From: Ovis canadensis
Lineage: Eukaryota; Chordata; Mammalia; Artiodactyla; Bovidae
Direction: 5' to 3'
Assembly (NCBI RefSeq): GCF_042477335.2
Contig: NC_091256.1
Location: 36,176,001-36,240,000, forward strand
Length of the DNA stretch: 64,000 bases
Shown piece by piece: positions 9,806 to 22,297 of this stretch. The position numbers and the translations under genes are program-made. The notes under the pieces are model-generated. The model had not been told where the DNA came from and did not search any database. It worked only from the letters and a program-made list of their open reading frames with translations. Positions within the stretch are counted from its first letter, which is position 1; every line of letters begins with the position of its first letter.

Positions 9806-11640
9806 ATAACAAGAAGACTTGTTAGGTCTCTGACTCAGTAGCAGCAGCTAATCAAAGATCTCAGTAGCGAAAAACAAAGTTCCTCCGCCTCGCACATGGC
9901 TGTTCATACAGCCCAAGCCTTTGTTCATCTGCCCAACAGCCCAAGCAGTTTCACCTGTCCAGAATGCCTTAACATGTTTCTTTACCTGAAAGCTCATCAA
10001 CTCATCAACAGAGAGTCTGTCCCTCCAGACCCTCCCTTTCATTCCAGGTGCCTGTCTCTATGCTCTTACAGCATCCACGGCCTTCTTTAGCCAGAGCCTA
10101 CATCACACAGCTTCGTCATCCGTTTGCTGGTCTGTCTCCTGTACCCATTGGTGAGATTCTAGAGAGCAGGGAAGCATCTTATTCATCTTTGTCTCCTCAG
10201 GTTCTCTGTCACCAAAGTACCTCCCTGTAATTACACTCGATAATGTTGAGCTTAACTGAGCAAGGGCAGAATTGATGGAGCAACTGTAAGCCTGAGAAAG
10301 CATGGATACATTTGAGCAATCTGGAGGCTATCAAATAAGAACTGTCTGCTTCTTCTCTCCCACCCCAAACAAACCACTCCAAAATCAAGATCTCCACACT
10401 AGGGATTTACCCACCTTTTAAACAGCCAAATCCCATCATATGCCTTCAATGAATCAGAGATACATTTGAGAGCTTTGAAAAGATCAAAGGGATAGAAAAT
10501 GGATTTTAGAGATGCAAAGGAATCTACAAAGCCAACAGAGATACTTTGATCCACCACAGACATCTGAAAGGAGACCTGGGAATATGCAGGCATTCAGGGA
10601 GTGCTGTGTTGGCATTAGAAGTCCCCAGAAGAAGCCATGAGCCATGAACTCTTTTCAAGTGGGAGGTTAAGACAACTAAGACCTTGGGGATAGCATTGAT
10701 CAACTCAGCAAGTAAAAATATAGGATGCTTAGTTAAATTTGAGTGTCAGATACACAATAGATAACTTTTTAGTATAAGTCAGTTCCATTAGGCAGAACTG
10801 AGTGTCCTTTATTTTATCTGGCAACCCTACTTCAGGGAGAACTTTCAAGACTGAAGCATTTGTCCAGAATAATTTAACACCAGTGGGGTGATCATCATTT
10901 CTAGGTTTCTTAGGGAAGAGGATATGAAGCATTACTCTCTGTATTCAAAGTAGAGGTATGAACAGAAAGAAATGGGGTCAAATCAAAGCCTGAAAGAGCT
11001 CATTTGAACATTAAATATGTGTCACATTCTGGCACTTTTATTAAAAGTATCTCCAAAAATTTTGCAACATACAAATCGTTGCATCATTTAATGACAAGTC
11101 AACAATGCTCAGAAAGTTAGGTAGTTTGCCAAAGACCCCACAGAAGTGACAGAGACACGACTCTTTGGTGGTTCTATCTCACTTGAAAACTATACTTAGT
11201 CAACTGCTAACCTGCTATTCTCCTCTCTGCCTTCATGTCTCTAGTAACTTTCTCAGTATTCCGCTATCTTCATTTTTACTGAGAACATAAGAACATCATG
11301 TTGTCATTCAAGAAAAATTTGTTTCAAGAAAATAAAGAATCCTGGGTGCCTTTAATAGAGTCAGTCATGTAGCATCTGATGTCAGGAGAGCACCATGGCA
11401 CAGTATCCCTAAGCCCACATGTTTTTTACCCTGATTATAACTCTTCATGCAATTTCCTATTTGGAAGAAAGAAACCAGATGGGAATATTTTTTCACTTTC
11501 TTTTGAGTTTCAAAGTTGCTTAAGAAAAATAAACATATGCATCTATGAATAAGTGAACCCATTCCAAGGGATGTAGCTAGGCCCTTTCTATCTCCCTAAG
11601 AAGGTAGAAGCCCACAAGTTCTCCCCTAAACCCCGCTCTG
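9806..11640. other. Unique sequence with faint L2/MIR traces
   Basis: No gene recognised. GAGATTCTAGAGAGCAGGGA at about 10151 resembles the L2 3' end. About 11030-11150 has weak antisense MIR character. The open frames on both strands at 9848-10932 are short and domain-free. Confidence 0.45.
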
Positions 11641-11750
11641 CTGGCTCCAGGAGGAGAGGGAACCTGTCTGTCTTCCTTGTATTTGAATTACTATAGCCCA
11701 GTAGAGGGACACGGCAGACCCTCAGTAAATATCAGCAGGAATGACTATCT
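11641..11750 (+). repeat. Probable L2 3' end
   Basis: GAGAGGGAACCTGTCTGTCT, ATAGCCCAGTAGAGGGACA and CCTCAGTAAATATCAGCAGG occur in the order typical of the L2 LINE 3' end. It is an ancient and diverged copy. Confidence 0.5.
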
Positions 11751-11935
11751 CAGGGCCCAGGTGCCAGAAATTCCATTCATTCTTCTGAGTCTGTTTATGT
11801 AAAGGGCAAAATTTATCCACATGTTGACCTGATTGGGTGGTCAGCTCTTTCCTGGGAGGTAGAAATGTTATGTCCAATAAGGAGTTAATATCCTATATAT
11901 ATAAAGAACTCGTGGATATTAATGGTGATTGATTT

Positions 11936-12150
11936 GGCATCCCTGATGGCTCAGCAGTAAAGAATCTGCCTGCAATGCAGCAGAAGTAAGAGACGCAAGT
12001 TCGCTCCCTGGATCAGGAAGATCCCTTGGAGGAAGAAACGGCAAACCCACTCCAGTATTCTTGTCTGGAAAACCTCATGGACGGAGGAGACTGGCGTGCC
12101 TCACTCCATGGGGTCGCAAAGAGTCGGAACTGAAGCATCTCAGCACGCAC
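11936..12150 (+). mobile_element. Bov-tA SINE
   Basis: Forward tRNA-BovA SINE starting GGCATCCCTGATGGCTCAGC and ending GCATCTCAGCACGCAC. A few bases are missing in the GTCGGACACAACTGAAG motif. No target duplication is evident. Confidence 0.9.
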
Positions 12151-13197
12151 AGAGTAACTCAGGGAAGATGTTTCACATACTATAATAGAAGGGATCTTCA
12201 TTATTTTCATAGTCACTACCCTATACTTGTAGACAAACAGCTCTTAAAAATCCATCCTCTTTTTCATGTGGAAAAAGCTAAATATTAAAAATTCATCCCT
12301 TTCAGTGACTCTTCTCCCTCTTCAAAATCTCTCCCATTCAGCCAGGAGAATGGGTGGGTGGTGGCTGGAGCTGTAGTGGGAGCCTGGTTGGTAAACGACG
12401 TGGCATCTGTGCTATGGCTGTGACCCCCATAACGCTGCTTTCCTCTCAGCCACAGCCATCACCAACTCTGCATGATGAATCCCATTACCTCACAGGGCAA
12501 GAATTCAGCTTTATAAAATAGACTTCACATTTGGTCTCTTGGCCCTGCATGGGATGGAGCCTCTTTAATCTCCAGAGGCCTGGGGGCAGGACACAGAAGG
12601 GACGGTTCAGGAAATGTACACCAGACCACAGCCTGAGCCCAGAGGCTGCAAATCCCTGCTCCCCTGGAGTGCTGGGACATTTGGCTCCATGGACAAGAGG
12701 GGAGGGTTCTGATTCTCGCCTTGGTCTTGCCCTCCATCCAGGACAGTGAGAGGACCTAGGTGGAGAAAGAGGCTCAACGGAGTGCCTGGCCAGGCCCATT
12801 CTCCACCATGTGTCAGACATCCTCCTCACATTATCCTCACATCCCTTTCAGCTAACCCACGCCTCCCAGAAAACCTGGGTCATTATCTGCCTTGGCTAGA
12901 CATCAACTCCCCAGATCTCCCTCCTTGGTATGTCGAGGGAGGCATTCTTTTGCCTTTTACTCCATTTCCACTCCGAGGAGTAAATTGTCAACCACAAATA
13001 TGTCACAGGAACACATATCTTTATCAGTAGAAATTCTGCTGCTGGTCCCACCACGACCAGTTAGATATTGGACAGCCCTCTGGACTCAGCCAGTAGAGGC
13101 AGCCGGGGCCCATCTGCAGCATTGCCCCTTTGCACAAGTACTGGGTCACCTCCAGGTCACTGCTTGCCCTGCATGATGCTGAGCATTTTACACAGTC
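12151..13197. other. Unique, locally GC-richer sequence
   Basis: No gene recognised. Overlapping open frames at 12485-12829, 12746-13030 and 12892-13176 occur on both strands. They lack known domains, and no splice or promoter context is visible, so they are left unannotated. Confidence 0.5.
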
Positions 13198-13375
13198 GAT
13201 GCAGGAGAGGGAGGAGATGGGGGTACGATCCTTAGATGAGGAAGATCCCCTGGAGAAGGAAATGGCAACTCATTTCAGTACTCTTGCCTGGAAAGTCCCA
13301 CAGACAGAGGAGCCTGGAGAGCTGCAGTCCATGGGGTCTCAGACACAACTGAGCGACTAACATTTTCACTGTCAC
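13198..13375 (+). mobile_element. Bov-tA SINE, degraded
   Basis: A forward SINE lacking most of its tRNA head. The body GAAATGGCAACTCATTTCAG through CAGACACAACTGAGCGACT is clear, but the block between GGGGTC and TCAGACAC is shortened. Confidence 0.85.
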
Positions 13376-13761
13376 AGTGCTGCCTTGGTAACCACAAACG
13401 AGGTTACAGATGAAAATACCTAGGATGGTTCAGACACACCACAAATCTTCAGTAACTGTTACTTGACTCAGACTCTTTTCCTGGTGATCAAGTCTCCACA
13501 TAGGACCCTAGAGTGTATTGTGGAGACACTGGAAGGCCCTCCAATATCATCAGTTTGCACACTTTAGGCTGTAAGCAGGTTCAGAAATTTTCTGAGAATT
13601 TATGTTCCAACTTTTCTGCTCTGTTCTTATTTACTTACATAATATTATGTATTTAAGAGAAAAACAGTTGGGGACATTTTTATTTTATTATGAATCAGAT
13701 AAGGAGCATCAAAAATAAGAAAGAACTGTTTTATTTGAGTCTTCATGACCTTTAGTCTCTT
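13376..13761. other. Unique spacer
   Basis: No gene or repeat recognised. Confidence 0.5.
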
Positions 13762-13945
13762 AGGGTTTCTCAGGGGACACTAGTGGCAAAGAACCCACGT
13801 GCCAAGGCAGGAAAGGAGAAGGGCATGGCAACCTATTCCAGTATTCTTGCCTGGAGAATCTCATGGACAGAGAAGCCTGGGGGCTACGGCCCATAGGTCA
13901 CAAAGAGTCAGACACAACTGAAGTGACTTAGCACACATACACAAC
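13762..13945 (+). mobile_element. Bov-tA SINE, internally deleted
   Basis: Forward SINE with the head AGGGTTTCTCAGGGGACACT and a body ending TGACTTAGCACACA. About 40 bases between the tRNA-like part and the BovA part (the GGTTCGATCCCTGGG region) are missing. Confidence 0.88.
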
Positions 13946-14610
13946 ATTGGTCTCAGACATCGATAAGAACCTTTTTACATATTATGATGAGCACCTTCCA
14001 GTCATGCAGAGAGACATCCCCAAAGGCAATAGTTTTCCATGATTACTCATTTGCCTAACATATGCTTATAAACACACATATATTTTTATATCTGTTTACA
14101 GCTTTATTACTCAAGTGTCTGTGATCCTCTTATTCAAGATAAAATTTATGTTTCAGCTGGTTTGAAAACCAAGACACTTGCCTTTAATGAGGCTGCCTCT
14201 CGAAGTCAATGGGGGGAGGAGAAGCTTGGCAAGCCCCACCCTCGCTGACTCTGCTCCTGGCTCCCCTAGAATAGTGATCTCTGGAATCTGCAATCTGCAG
14301 CTCATGCTGGACTTGGACAGCAGTATGTTAATCCCCGGGGACCTGCACCTTCCACTCTGAAGACTTACTTAGCACTTGACTGTCTGCTTCAAACTTAGAT
14401 TTAAAAATCCATTAGTTATGAGAATGGCCTGGACCATTGATCCAAGGGGGTGATCCAAGACCCCCAAATAAGTTTACCCACATTGGATGAGTGACAATAA
14501 GGGAACCCTTGGGGTAGATCCTTAGGGACCAGTTCCTGGTCTCCTCCCTTCCACTCCAGAGCTCTCTTGGAAAAGGCTTTTTCGTAACATGGAATTTAAA
14601 ATATGTATAG
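13946..14610. other. Unique spacer
   Basis: No gene or repeat recognised. The short open frame at 14178-14360 has no known domain. Confidence 0.5.
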
Positions 14611-14965
14611 GGGACTTCCCTGGTTGCCTAGTGGTTAGGATTCTGAGTTTTCACTGAGCTAAGAAGTGTTAAGTGTGTTAGTCACCAAGTTATGTCCAAC
14701 TCTTTGTGACCCTATGGACTGTCACCCACCACGTTCCTCTGTCCATGAAATTCTCCAGGCAAGAATTATGGAGTGGGTTGCCATGTCCTCCTCCAGGGGA
14801 TCTTCCTGATCCAGGAATCAAACCCACGTCTCCTGGACTGCAGGTGGATTCTTTACCATCTGAGCCACCAGGGAAGCCCTTTCATAGCAGTGGACTGAGT
14901 TCAACCCTAGTCAGAGAAAATCCCACAAGATGTATGATGCAGTCAAAAAAATAATAAAATAAAAG
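14611..14965 (+). mobile_element. CHR-type tRNA SINE split by Bov-tA
   Basis: The head GGGACTTCCCTGGTTGCCTA (14611) and the body and tail GTTCAACCCTAGTCAGAGAA to the A-rich end (14890-14965) belong to a CHR-type tRNA SINE. An antisense Bov-tA copy divides them. The nesting makes the CHR copy the older one. Confidence 0.75.
14653..14880 (-). mobile_element. Bov-tA SINE (antisense) in CHR SINE
   Basis: Antisense tRNA-BovA SINE running from GTGTTAGTCACCAAGTTATG to its head, GCCACCAGGGAAGCCC. It interrupts a CHR SINE near that element's TTTCACTG position. Confidence 0.92.
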
Positions 14966-15271
14966 AATAGGACTTGAATGATTTCAAAGAGCAAGAAGAG
15001 CATTCTAAACTGAGGTTTTAAAAGATGAAATTTCATAATTCAATGTTTGATAATTAATTTACATGTTCACCTTAACTTCCCAACAAAGATACCAGGTCTT
15101 AGGAGAGAGAACAAAATTTACCTCCTGCATGTCTTATCTGTGTCCCAAAGCTCCCATCTCAGAGGTAGATATTAGTGAGTTCCTAATGAACATCATTAAT
15201 TATTGCTCTGAACACCACTGTGTGGGAGATATACACACAGATAAGACTGGGTTTTTTGTTGTTGTTTTTTT
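14966..15271. other. Unique spacer
   Basis: No gene recognised. The open frame 15063-15401 runs into the BovB and has no domain of its own. Confidence 0.5.
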
Positions 15272-15602
15272 TCTTTGCAGCAAAGATGGAGAAGCTCTAT
15301 ACAGTCAGCAAAAACAACACCAGGAGCTGACTGTGGCTCAGATCATGAACTCCTTATTGCCAAATTCAGACTTAAATTGCATAAGTGGGGAAAACCACTA
15401 GACCATTCAGGTATAATTTAAATCAAATCCCTTAGGATTATACAGTGGAAGTGAGAAATAGATTTAAGGGACTAGATCTGATAGAGCGCCTGATGAACTA
15501 TGGACGGAGGTTTGTGACATTGTACAGAAGACAGGGATCAAGACCATTCCCATAGAAAAGAAATGCAAAAAAGCAAAATGGCTGTCTGAGGAGGCCTTAC
15601 AG

Positions 15603-16725
15603 ATGGCTGTGAAAAGAAGAGAAGTGAAAAGCAAAGGAGAAAAGGAAAGATATAAGCATCTGAATGCAGAGTTCCAAAGAATAGCAAGGAGAGATAAGAA
15701 AGCCTTCCTCAGCAATCAATGCAAAGAAATAGAGAAAAACAAGAGAATGGGAAAGACTAGAGATCTATTCAAGAAAATTAGAGATACCAAGGGAACATTT
15801 CATGCAAAGATGGGCTCAATAAGGACAAAAATGTTATGGACCTAACAGAAGCAGAAGATATTAAGAAGAGGTGGCAAGAATACACAGAACTGAACAAAAA
15901 AGATCTTCATGACCCGGATAATCACGATGGTGTGATCACTCACCTAGAGCCAGACATCCTGGAATGCGAAGTCAAGTGGGCCTTAGAAAGCATCACTACG
16001 AACAAAGCTAGTGGAGGTGATGGAATTCCAGTTGAGCTATTTCAAATCCTGAACGATGATGCTATGAAAGTGCTACACTCAATATGCCAGCAAATTTGGA
16101 AAACTCAGCAGTGGCCACAGGACTGGAAAAGGGCGGTTTTCATTCCAATCACAAAGAAAGGCGATGCCAAAAATGTTCAAACTACTGCACAATTGCACTC
16201 ATCTCACATGCTAGTAAAGTAATGCTCAAAATCCTCCAAGCCAGGCTTCAACAATACGTGAACCGTGAACTTCCAGATGTTCAAGCTGGTTTTAGAAAAG
16301 GCAGAAGAACCAGAGATCAAATTGCCAACATCCACTGGATCATAGAAAAAGCAAGAGAGTTCCAGAAAAACATCTATTTCTGCTTTTTTGACTATGCCAA
16401 AGCCTTTGACTGTGTGGATCACAATCAACTGTGGAAAATTCTCAAAGAGATGGGAATACCAGACCACCTGACCTGCCTCTTGAGAAACCTGTATACAGGT
16501 CAGGAAGCAACAGTTAGAACTGGACATGGAACAACAGACTGGTTCCAAATAGGAAAAAGAGTACATCAAGGCTGTATATTGTCACCCTGCTTATTTAACT
16601 TACGTGCAGACTACATCATGAGAAACACTTGGCTGGAAGAAGCACAAACTGGAATCAAGATTGCTGGGAGAAATATCAATCACCTCAGAGATGCAGATGA
16701 TACCACCCCCAGTGGCAGAAAGTGA
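15603..16725 (+). pseudogene. BovB ORF2 remnant (RT domain)
   Basis: Three open segments cover the linker and the reverse transcriptase: 15603-15845, 15836-16222 and 16084-16725 (213 codons). They lie in different frames, so at least two frameshifts have occurred (near 15835 and 16160). RT motif A reads FFDYAKAFDCVDH. The catalytic YADD box reads DADDTT at about 16690, so the tyrosine is lost. Further on, a frameshift (CACCCCCAGTGG near 16706) and the LTR insertion end the frame. Known role of the family: target-primed reverse transcription of BovB and its SINEs. This copy is dead. Confidence 0.88.
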
Positions 16726-16740
16726 AGAGGAACTAAAAAG

Positions 16741-17148
16741 TGTTGGTTACTATGAGTGAAATGACACAGAACATACAAGACATACAAAAGACAGACAGGA
16801 CACCACTCTGGCCAGAGGAACAACTGGGCAAACTAATTGCCGTGTATTATTATAAAGCCCTCCTTAGGCAGAATTCCAGACTGTAAGAATAAGCCTTTTC
16901 AGCACAGTGCAGGTGCATACATGTTATCGTACAGCAAAGGGGAGTGAAATCTCTGTCTACTGAAGAGTCTGCCCAAAGCCCTCATCTCCTTTTTATCTCA
17001 AGAAGGGAATGCTCCCTCATTTGCAAGGGACCATTAAACTCAAGGCTGTGTCCAGACTCTTTGGCAGAACGCCTCGTATGCAAGGACGCTCAGCCTGAGC
17101 AGAGAGACCCGTTTGCAGGCACATCTCTGCTACCCTATTAACCCTTCA
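16741..17148 (+). mobile_element. Solo LTR inside BovB
   Basis: A 408-bp insertion that begins TGTTGG and ends CTTCA, so it has the TG...CA ends of an LTR. A perfect 6-bp duplication, AAAAAG, flanks it at 16735-16740 and 17149-17154. TATAAAG at 16851-16857 and ATTAAA at 17033-17038 are spaced like a TATA box and a poly(A) signal in forward orientation. The 6-bp duplication is usual for class II (betaretrovirus-like) endogenous retroviruses. No internal viral sequence is present, so this is a recombined solo LTR. I cannot assign its family by name. Confidence 0.85.
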
Positions 17149-17885
17149 AAAAAGCCTCTTGGTGAAAGTGAAAGAGAAAAGTAAAAAAAGTTGGCTTAAA
17201 ATTCAACATTTAGAAAACTAAGATCATGGCATCTGGTCTCATCATTTCATGGGAAATAGATGGGGAAACAGTGGAAACAGTGACAGACTTTGTTTTTCTG
17301 GACTCCAAAATCACTGCAGATGGTGATTGCAGCCATGAAATTAAAAGGTGCTTACTCCTTGGAAGGAAAGTTATGACCAACCTAGATAGCATATTCAAAA
17401 ACAGAGACATTACTTTGCCGACTAAGGTCCATCTAGTCAAGGCTATCGTTTTTCCTGTGGTCATGTATGGATGTGAGAGTTGGACTGTGAAGAAAGCTGA
17501 GCACTGAAGAATTGATGCTTTTAAACTGTGGTATTGGAGAAGACTCTTGAGAGTCCCTTGGACTGCAAGGAGATCCAACCTGTCCATCCTAAACGAAATC
17601 AGTCCTGGGTGTTCATTGGAAGGACTGATGCTGAGGCTGAAACTCCAATACTTTGGCCACCTGGTGCAAAGAGTTGACTCACTGGAAAAGATCCTGATGC
17701 TGGGAGGGATTGCAGGCAGGAGAAAGGGAGGACAGACGATGAGATGGCTGGATGGCCTCACCAACTCGATGGACGTGAGTCTGAGTAAACTCCGGGAGTT
17801 GGTGATGGACAGGGAGTCCTGGGGTGCTGCAATTCATGGGGTCGCAAAGAGTCAGACACGACTGAGCAACTGAACTGAACTGATA

Positions 17886-18513
17886 AAGAGGGTTTACTTG
17901 TTATGTAAAATAAGTGACGTGAACATGCTGAAACATAAGAGGATCAAATTATTCCCTAACCACTGCCTATTCTCAGATGGAAACCCAACCGAAAAAGAGG
18001 AATGACTCATCTTAAATCCACAAAGAGACAGCATTTCTTTCTTTTCTAAACTCCACTTGGGAATTAGAGTCCAGGAGGGATGAACATATTTAGACTCGAT
18101 CTGAACAAAATTTGAGGACATGGGCCACCAAAATTAAGTCTGGCGAACTGTATCTGGAAGAATTTGCCATCTGGTTATGTGTGGACATCCCAGAGTCTGT
18201 TAGCCTGGGGGACAGTTTCCACTGAAGTCAGGACTTGCCCAGTGTACCTTATGGCATCAGATTTCAGGCCTTGTCTGGGACACATTGCCCCAGGCACACA
18301 GTGCCTCTGTCTTTATACAAGGGTGATGTTTTTAAAGTGTTCCGTGAATTAATCACAATATCTGCCCCTCATTAACCTCTTCACTACCTGCCTGCCATGA
18401 TTCTAAGCATTTTAGCGGCATTTTCTAATGTAAGCTTGTCAGCAGTCTTCTGTCATAGACAGCATTAGACCAGGTTTGTAGCTTAGGAAGCTGGGGCCTA
18501 GAGAAGGTAAGCA
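17886..18513. other. Unique, weak MIR trace
   Basis: No gene recognised. About 18370-18510 has a weak antisense MIR pattern (CATGATTCTAAGCATTTTAG, then GGGGCCTAGAGAAGGTAAGC). Confidence 0.4.
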
Positions 18514-18690
18514 TTATTATTATTATTTTAATTGGAGGATGATTACTTCACAATGTTGTGTTGGTTTCTACTGCACAACAACTGAATCAGCTACGTGTAT
18601 ATATATATCCCGTCCCTCGAGGCTCCCTCTGTCCCACCTCTCCAGCCCAATTCACCCTCTGCAGCCTGTTTCACTCTACTGTCAGCTCAC
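18514..18690 (-). mobile_element. L1 3'UTR fragment (antisense)
   Basis: An ATT run, then AATTGGAGGATGATTACTTC and GTGTTGGTTTCTACTGCACA: antisense ruminant L1 3'UTR. The pyrimidine-rich part at 18610-18690 is diverged, so the right edge is uncertain. Confidence 0.65.
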
Positions 18691-18904
18691 CCTGCTCTCT
18701 GCCCACTTGGACACAGCCAAGGTACTGGGAACCCAGGGAAGAAATGGCCTTGACTTTATCTCTTTGACTTTCCCGTCTTAATGTTTCACAAAAATGTATA
18801 CAAGAAATAAGAGGTTAGAAAACTAAACCTGGACCTATATCCCCAAGCAGTGAGGAGTTAGGTTGACCAGGGATCTTGGATCTGTGTTCTTTGCAGGTAG
18901 AGTC

Positions 18905-19085
18905 TGGGCTCTTACCGTTCAGTGTAAGTGCGGCCCTGGGGCCAGCAGCATCAGCATCATCTGGGAGCTCATTGGAAAGAGATTCCTGGACCCCACAACT
19001 GAAGGGGAAACCATGGGAGTAGGAGTCAGCAACCTGTGTTTTTAAAGCTCTTCAGGGATTCTGAGGTTCACCAAGTCACAGAACC
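18905..19085 (+). repeat. MER5A-like hAT relic
   Basis: CCAGCAGCATCAGCATCATC, GGGAGCTCATTGGAAAGAGA and AGCAACCTGTGTTTTTAAAG occur in the order of the MER5A non-autonomous hAT transposon. It is ancient and non-coding, and its terminal inverted repeats are eroded. The 18691-18904 stretch before it shows nothing recognisable. Confidence 0.7.
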
Positions 19086-19214
19086 TCTGGCTTAGTGAAA
19101 TAACAAACAGATCCAGAAAGGGCTTAACAGTGAAGCCAGTGAAATACAGGAGGTCAGGATTTTCAAAACTAGTCTTGTGAATTTCATATTTAGAATCACA
19201 ATATCATAATATGA

Positions 19215-19325
19215 AATGGGAAGAAAGTTTGGAAGCTTTTTCATTTACCTCACACTTGGAAAAACTGAAGCCCAGAGAGGCAAAGTGTGTTATTCCTAGT
19301 CACACAGCAAACAAAGATGTTCCAG
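19215..19325 (-). repeat. MIR relic (antisense)
   Basis: AAAACTGAAGCCCAGAGAGG followed by ATTCCTAGTCACACAGCAAA matches the antisense MIR core pattern. Confidence 0.55.
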
Positions 19326-22297
19326 AGCCTTCCACTGGAACCAGGCCCCCTTCTCCGAACTCTGAGTCATCTTCTGGAATTCAATTTCCCTTTCAGTTCC
19401 CAAATATACCTTCCACAACTGTAGCTTCTCCCAAGTCTGTGTTTAGAGATTGTCTAAGAGTCTGAATGGGCAAAAAAAATTTCTCCTTACTCTAAACATA
19501 AAGTAGCACTTTCTCTTCTTATAGTTCTATTATGTATCAATATTTATATACTCACAATTTTTGCAGCAATTAATTAAACATCTTATTCAAATTAGTATAA
19601 TAATTTTTACTTCCTCTTTTATCTCATGGTTGGGTTAGAATCAAAGTTGTTACTTTTTCAAATTTTTCTTACACATTTGCATAATTTTTTTCTGCAAAAC
19701 TCAGAACTATGCTTCTTTATCTCTCTGGGAAGATAATTATCTCAGATTACTCTAATCATGATGTTCTCAATGACACTGTTTGACAGTCTTTTCTGAGCTG
19801 TGGGAAGCCATTTATCTAAAATTTTTTATCCCCATATCCAAACCTACATTTTCCCATTCTCGCAGAGCAAATCAGATGGCCAGACAAAAAATTCAAGTGA
19901 TTTACTTGTGAAAATAACTAGGTAATTGGCATTCAAGGTGATGGGTCATCAGAATCAAATCGTTGGAGTTTTTAGGTGGGTTATTTCCTGAGTAGTTACT
20001 ATTGCACTTAATATTTTTTATTTTTTCCTTTCCTGTGAAGTGTTTGAGAGACCAGCCTATTCAGAGATAATCTGGACTGTGTTTCATGCAAACGATATTC
20101 TGGAACACAGAGGTGGGCACCCTCCCACCCAGGTAGGAGTTGTGGTCATGGCTCTTCAGTAGAGTCGCTCAAGCTTTATCTCACAAAGACCATAACTTTT
20201 TTTTTTCTGACTTATTTTCAATTTTCTGATTTTTAAAAAAGCAATTAAGGGCTTACTATCTTTCTTTTGAGAAAGAATTTAATTCTCAGAGAATTAAAAT
20301 GATGTTATGAATCCATACTGTAAGAACTTGCAATCTAGAGCCAACTCAAGGGTATCAATATCCAATACTACAGGGAGAAAAAAATTGACATTTAAAACAA
20401 GAATGCACTGCCTTGGTTAGCATGTAAGAGTAGTGTGGTACATAAATCAGGCACTAATCACTCTTTCTTCAGAAAAAATAACTGAGCACCTTTTGTGAGA
20501 CAGGTTAAGATTTCCTCCAGATCAGAAGTTGGAAGAAGAAATGAAGGAGGAGGAAAGAAAGTGTTTAGCCCTCTTTCTTTCCTTCTCTGCTTGAGGAAAG
20601 TTGGAGTTTCAGAGTCACTCATGAACAGCTGAAGACATGAAAAGAGAAGGTGAGATAGAAGAAGGATTGAGAAGATGGTAGACGGAAAAGAAGTCTAGTA
20701 GGAGCTGAGGTGCTGGCCAGCAAGGCACTCCCCCAGTCCTGTGTTACTAATCACCAGGCAGATGAGTCCAGAGCAGGGCGCAGCAGGAGAGTAAAAGAGT
20801 ATGGCTCGGAAAGCCTTTGTGCAAAAGCAAGGGCAGTCACTCATGTTCACAGACCCAGGGGTTTCCTGATATTCAATTCACATGAAGTCCTTAGGGCACA
20901 CGAGAAAAGAAGCAATTACTGGAACTAGCAGTTGACATTATGATTAAGAACAATCTAATTGAAAACCCCTAAAATGACATTCCAGTATAAAGCTAATGAT
21001 CCTAAAACTTGGCCTTAAGGACAACCCCTAGGGAACTTTTAAAAATACAAAATATTGAGTCCAATACAGACTTTTTTGGGCCATAGCTGTTTATAAGAAT
21101 ACATGGTTTAGGAGCCTCTCAGAGGATTCTGATACACATTTAGGGGTCTGTGCCTACGCAATTTGAAAAATATACTAAATTTCAAAATTACTGAGGCACT
21201 TTGTCAAAGATAATGGCAAATTCTGACTCTTCCTCTCTGTTGGGTTGGCCATTCTTCTTCTACATCCAAGCTTCTCAAATGATTTCCATCTACTGATTAA
21301 TTCAGAAGGAGAAAACTATTTGGAGAGCAAACCCATGTCTATCCCATATTGTTGCTGAAAAAAAGAAAAACTCTATCACTATAATAGAAAGAGAAATGTC
21401 TTCATTTCAATAATAGGTGAATCAAGGATCAGGGTGAATTATTAACAATCTACTTGGAAGTCAGGACTCCATCCCCCAGTTAGTCCCCAATTCCCTGCTG
21501 AGAGCATTGTCCTGGAAGACCAAGCCATGAATCAAATGTATATCAATGTCTCTTATGAAATATACATGGAATGTCAGGGCAAATGCACCATCCATGCCCA
21601 GTCCCCTAAAAGGGCCCTCTTATCCCCGCTAGCCTGAGTCTGACTCATAACCCACGTGCTGGGTGGGTTAAGAATTAGAGTTTTAAGAATGAGTCAACAG
21701 CCTCCAGAGGCCCACATATTATCTTCATTGTTATATGGGACACTCATCACTAGACTATCTTCCAAAAGAACTGTGCTGGTCAGTGGTTCATTTCGGTACC
21801 TATGATCTAAATTACAATCATTTTTAGAAAGCCTGTAAGTGGTCTATTAAAAAGTCAGCTTCCAAAGTCATAAGAGATTTAAGATTTCTGATGTCAAACA
21901 GGTGCTCAGAAATCATTCTATAGCAAGAACAAATGAACTGAAAAAATTTTTAATCAACCTGGGCTCTTTAATGTAATGCACTGCAACAATATGACACTGG
22001 GAAGAATGATATTTGCTTTTTTTTCTTTCAGGAATTTATTGGTCAAATCAGTTATTTATTATTGTCACTGAATATTGATTAAATAGCCATGGTTTGATTA
22101 GCACAATATGAGGAAGTACTCTTTTTATTTCTTAGCCTTCTGCGTCTGGGACTGAGGTCTTTAACCATTTATGACCCTTTTCTACCAGAAAAATGCTCCT
22201 GAAGCACAGTTCTAATCACCTCTCTCTTGCTCAAAACTCCACAGAGACTACCCTTTTGGACCAAAATCATTGTCCCATGTGCAATTCCTCCACCAGT
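19326..22297. other. Unique AT-rich sequence
   Basis: About 3 kb with no gene recognised. 21020-21150 has a weak hAT/MER-like pattern (GGGAACTTTTAAAAATACAA, then GAGGATTCTGATACACATTT). 20500-20700 is purine-rich. The open frame at 20710-20928 has no known domain. Confidence 0.5.

Larger units (their letters stand above)
15272..17885 (+). mobile_element. BovB LINE interrupted by a solo LTR
   Basis: A long forward BovB beginning in the segment TTCTTTGCAGCAAAGATGGA and ending AACTGAACTGAACTGA. Without the LTR it is about 2.2 kb, so it is 5'-truncated and lacks most of the endonuclease. The BovB sequence stops at 16740 and resumes at 17149 or later in CCTCTTGGTGAAAGTGAAAG. Confidence 0.95.

Noticed and set aside
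12485-13176. Cluster of frames on both strands in GC-richer sequence
   Set aside because: Mutually overlapping on opposite strands with low-complexity composition, and no exon signals that I can defend.
15238-17893. Target duplication for the long BovB (AGATAAG and GATAAAG)
   Set aside because: The match is too short and imperfect to distinguish from chance.
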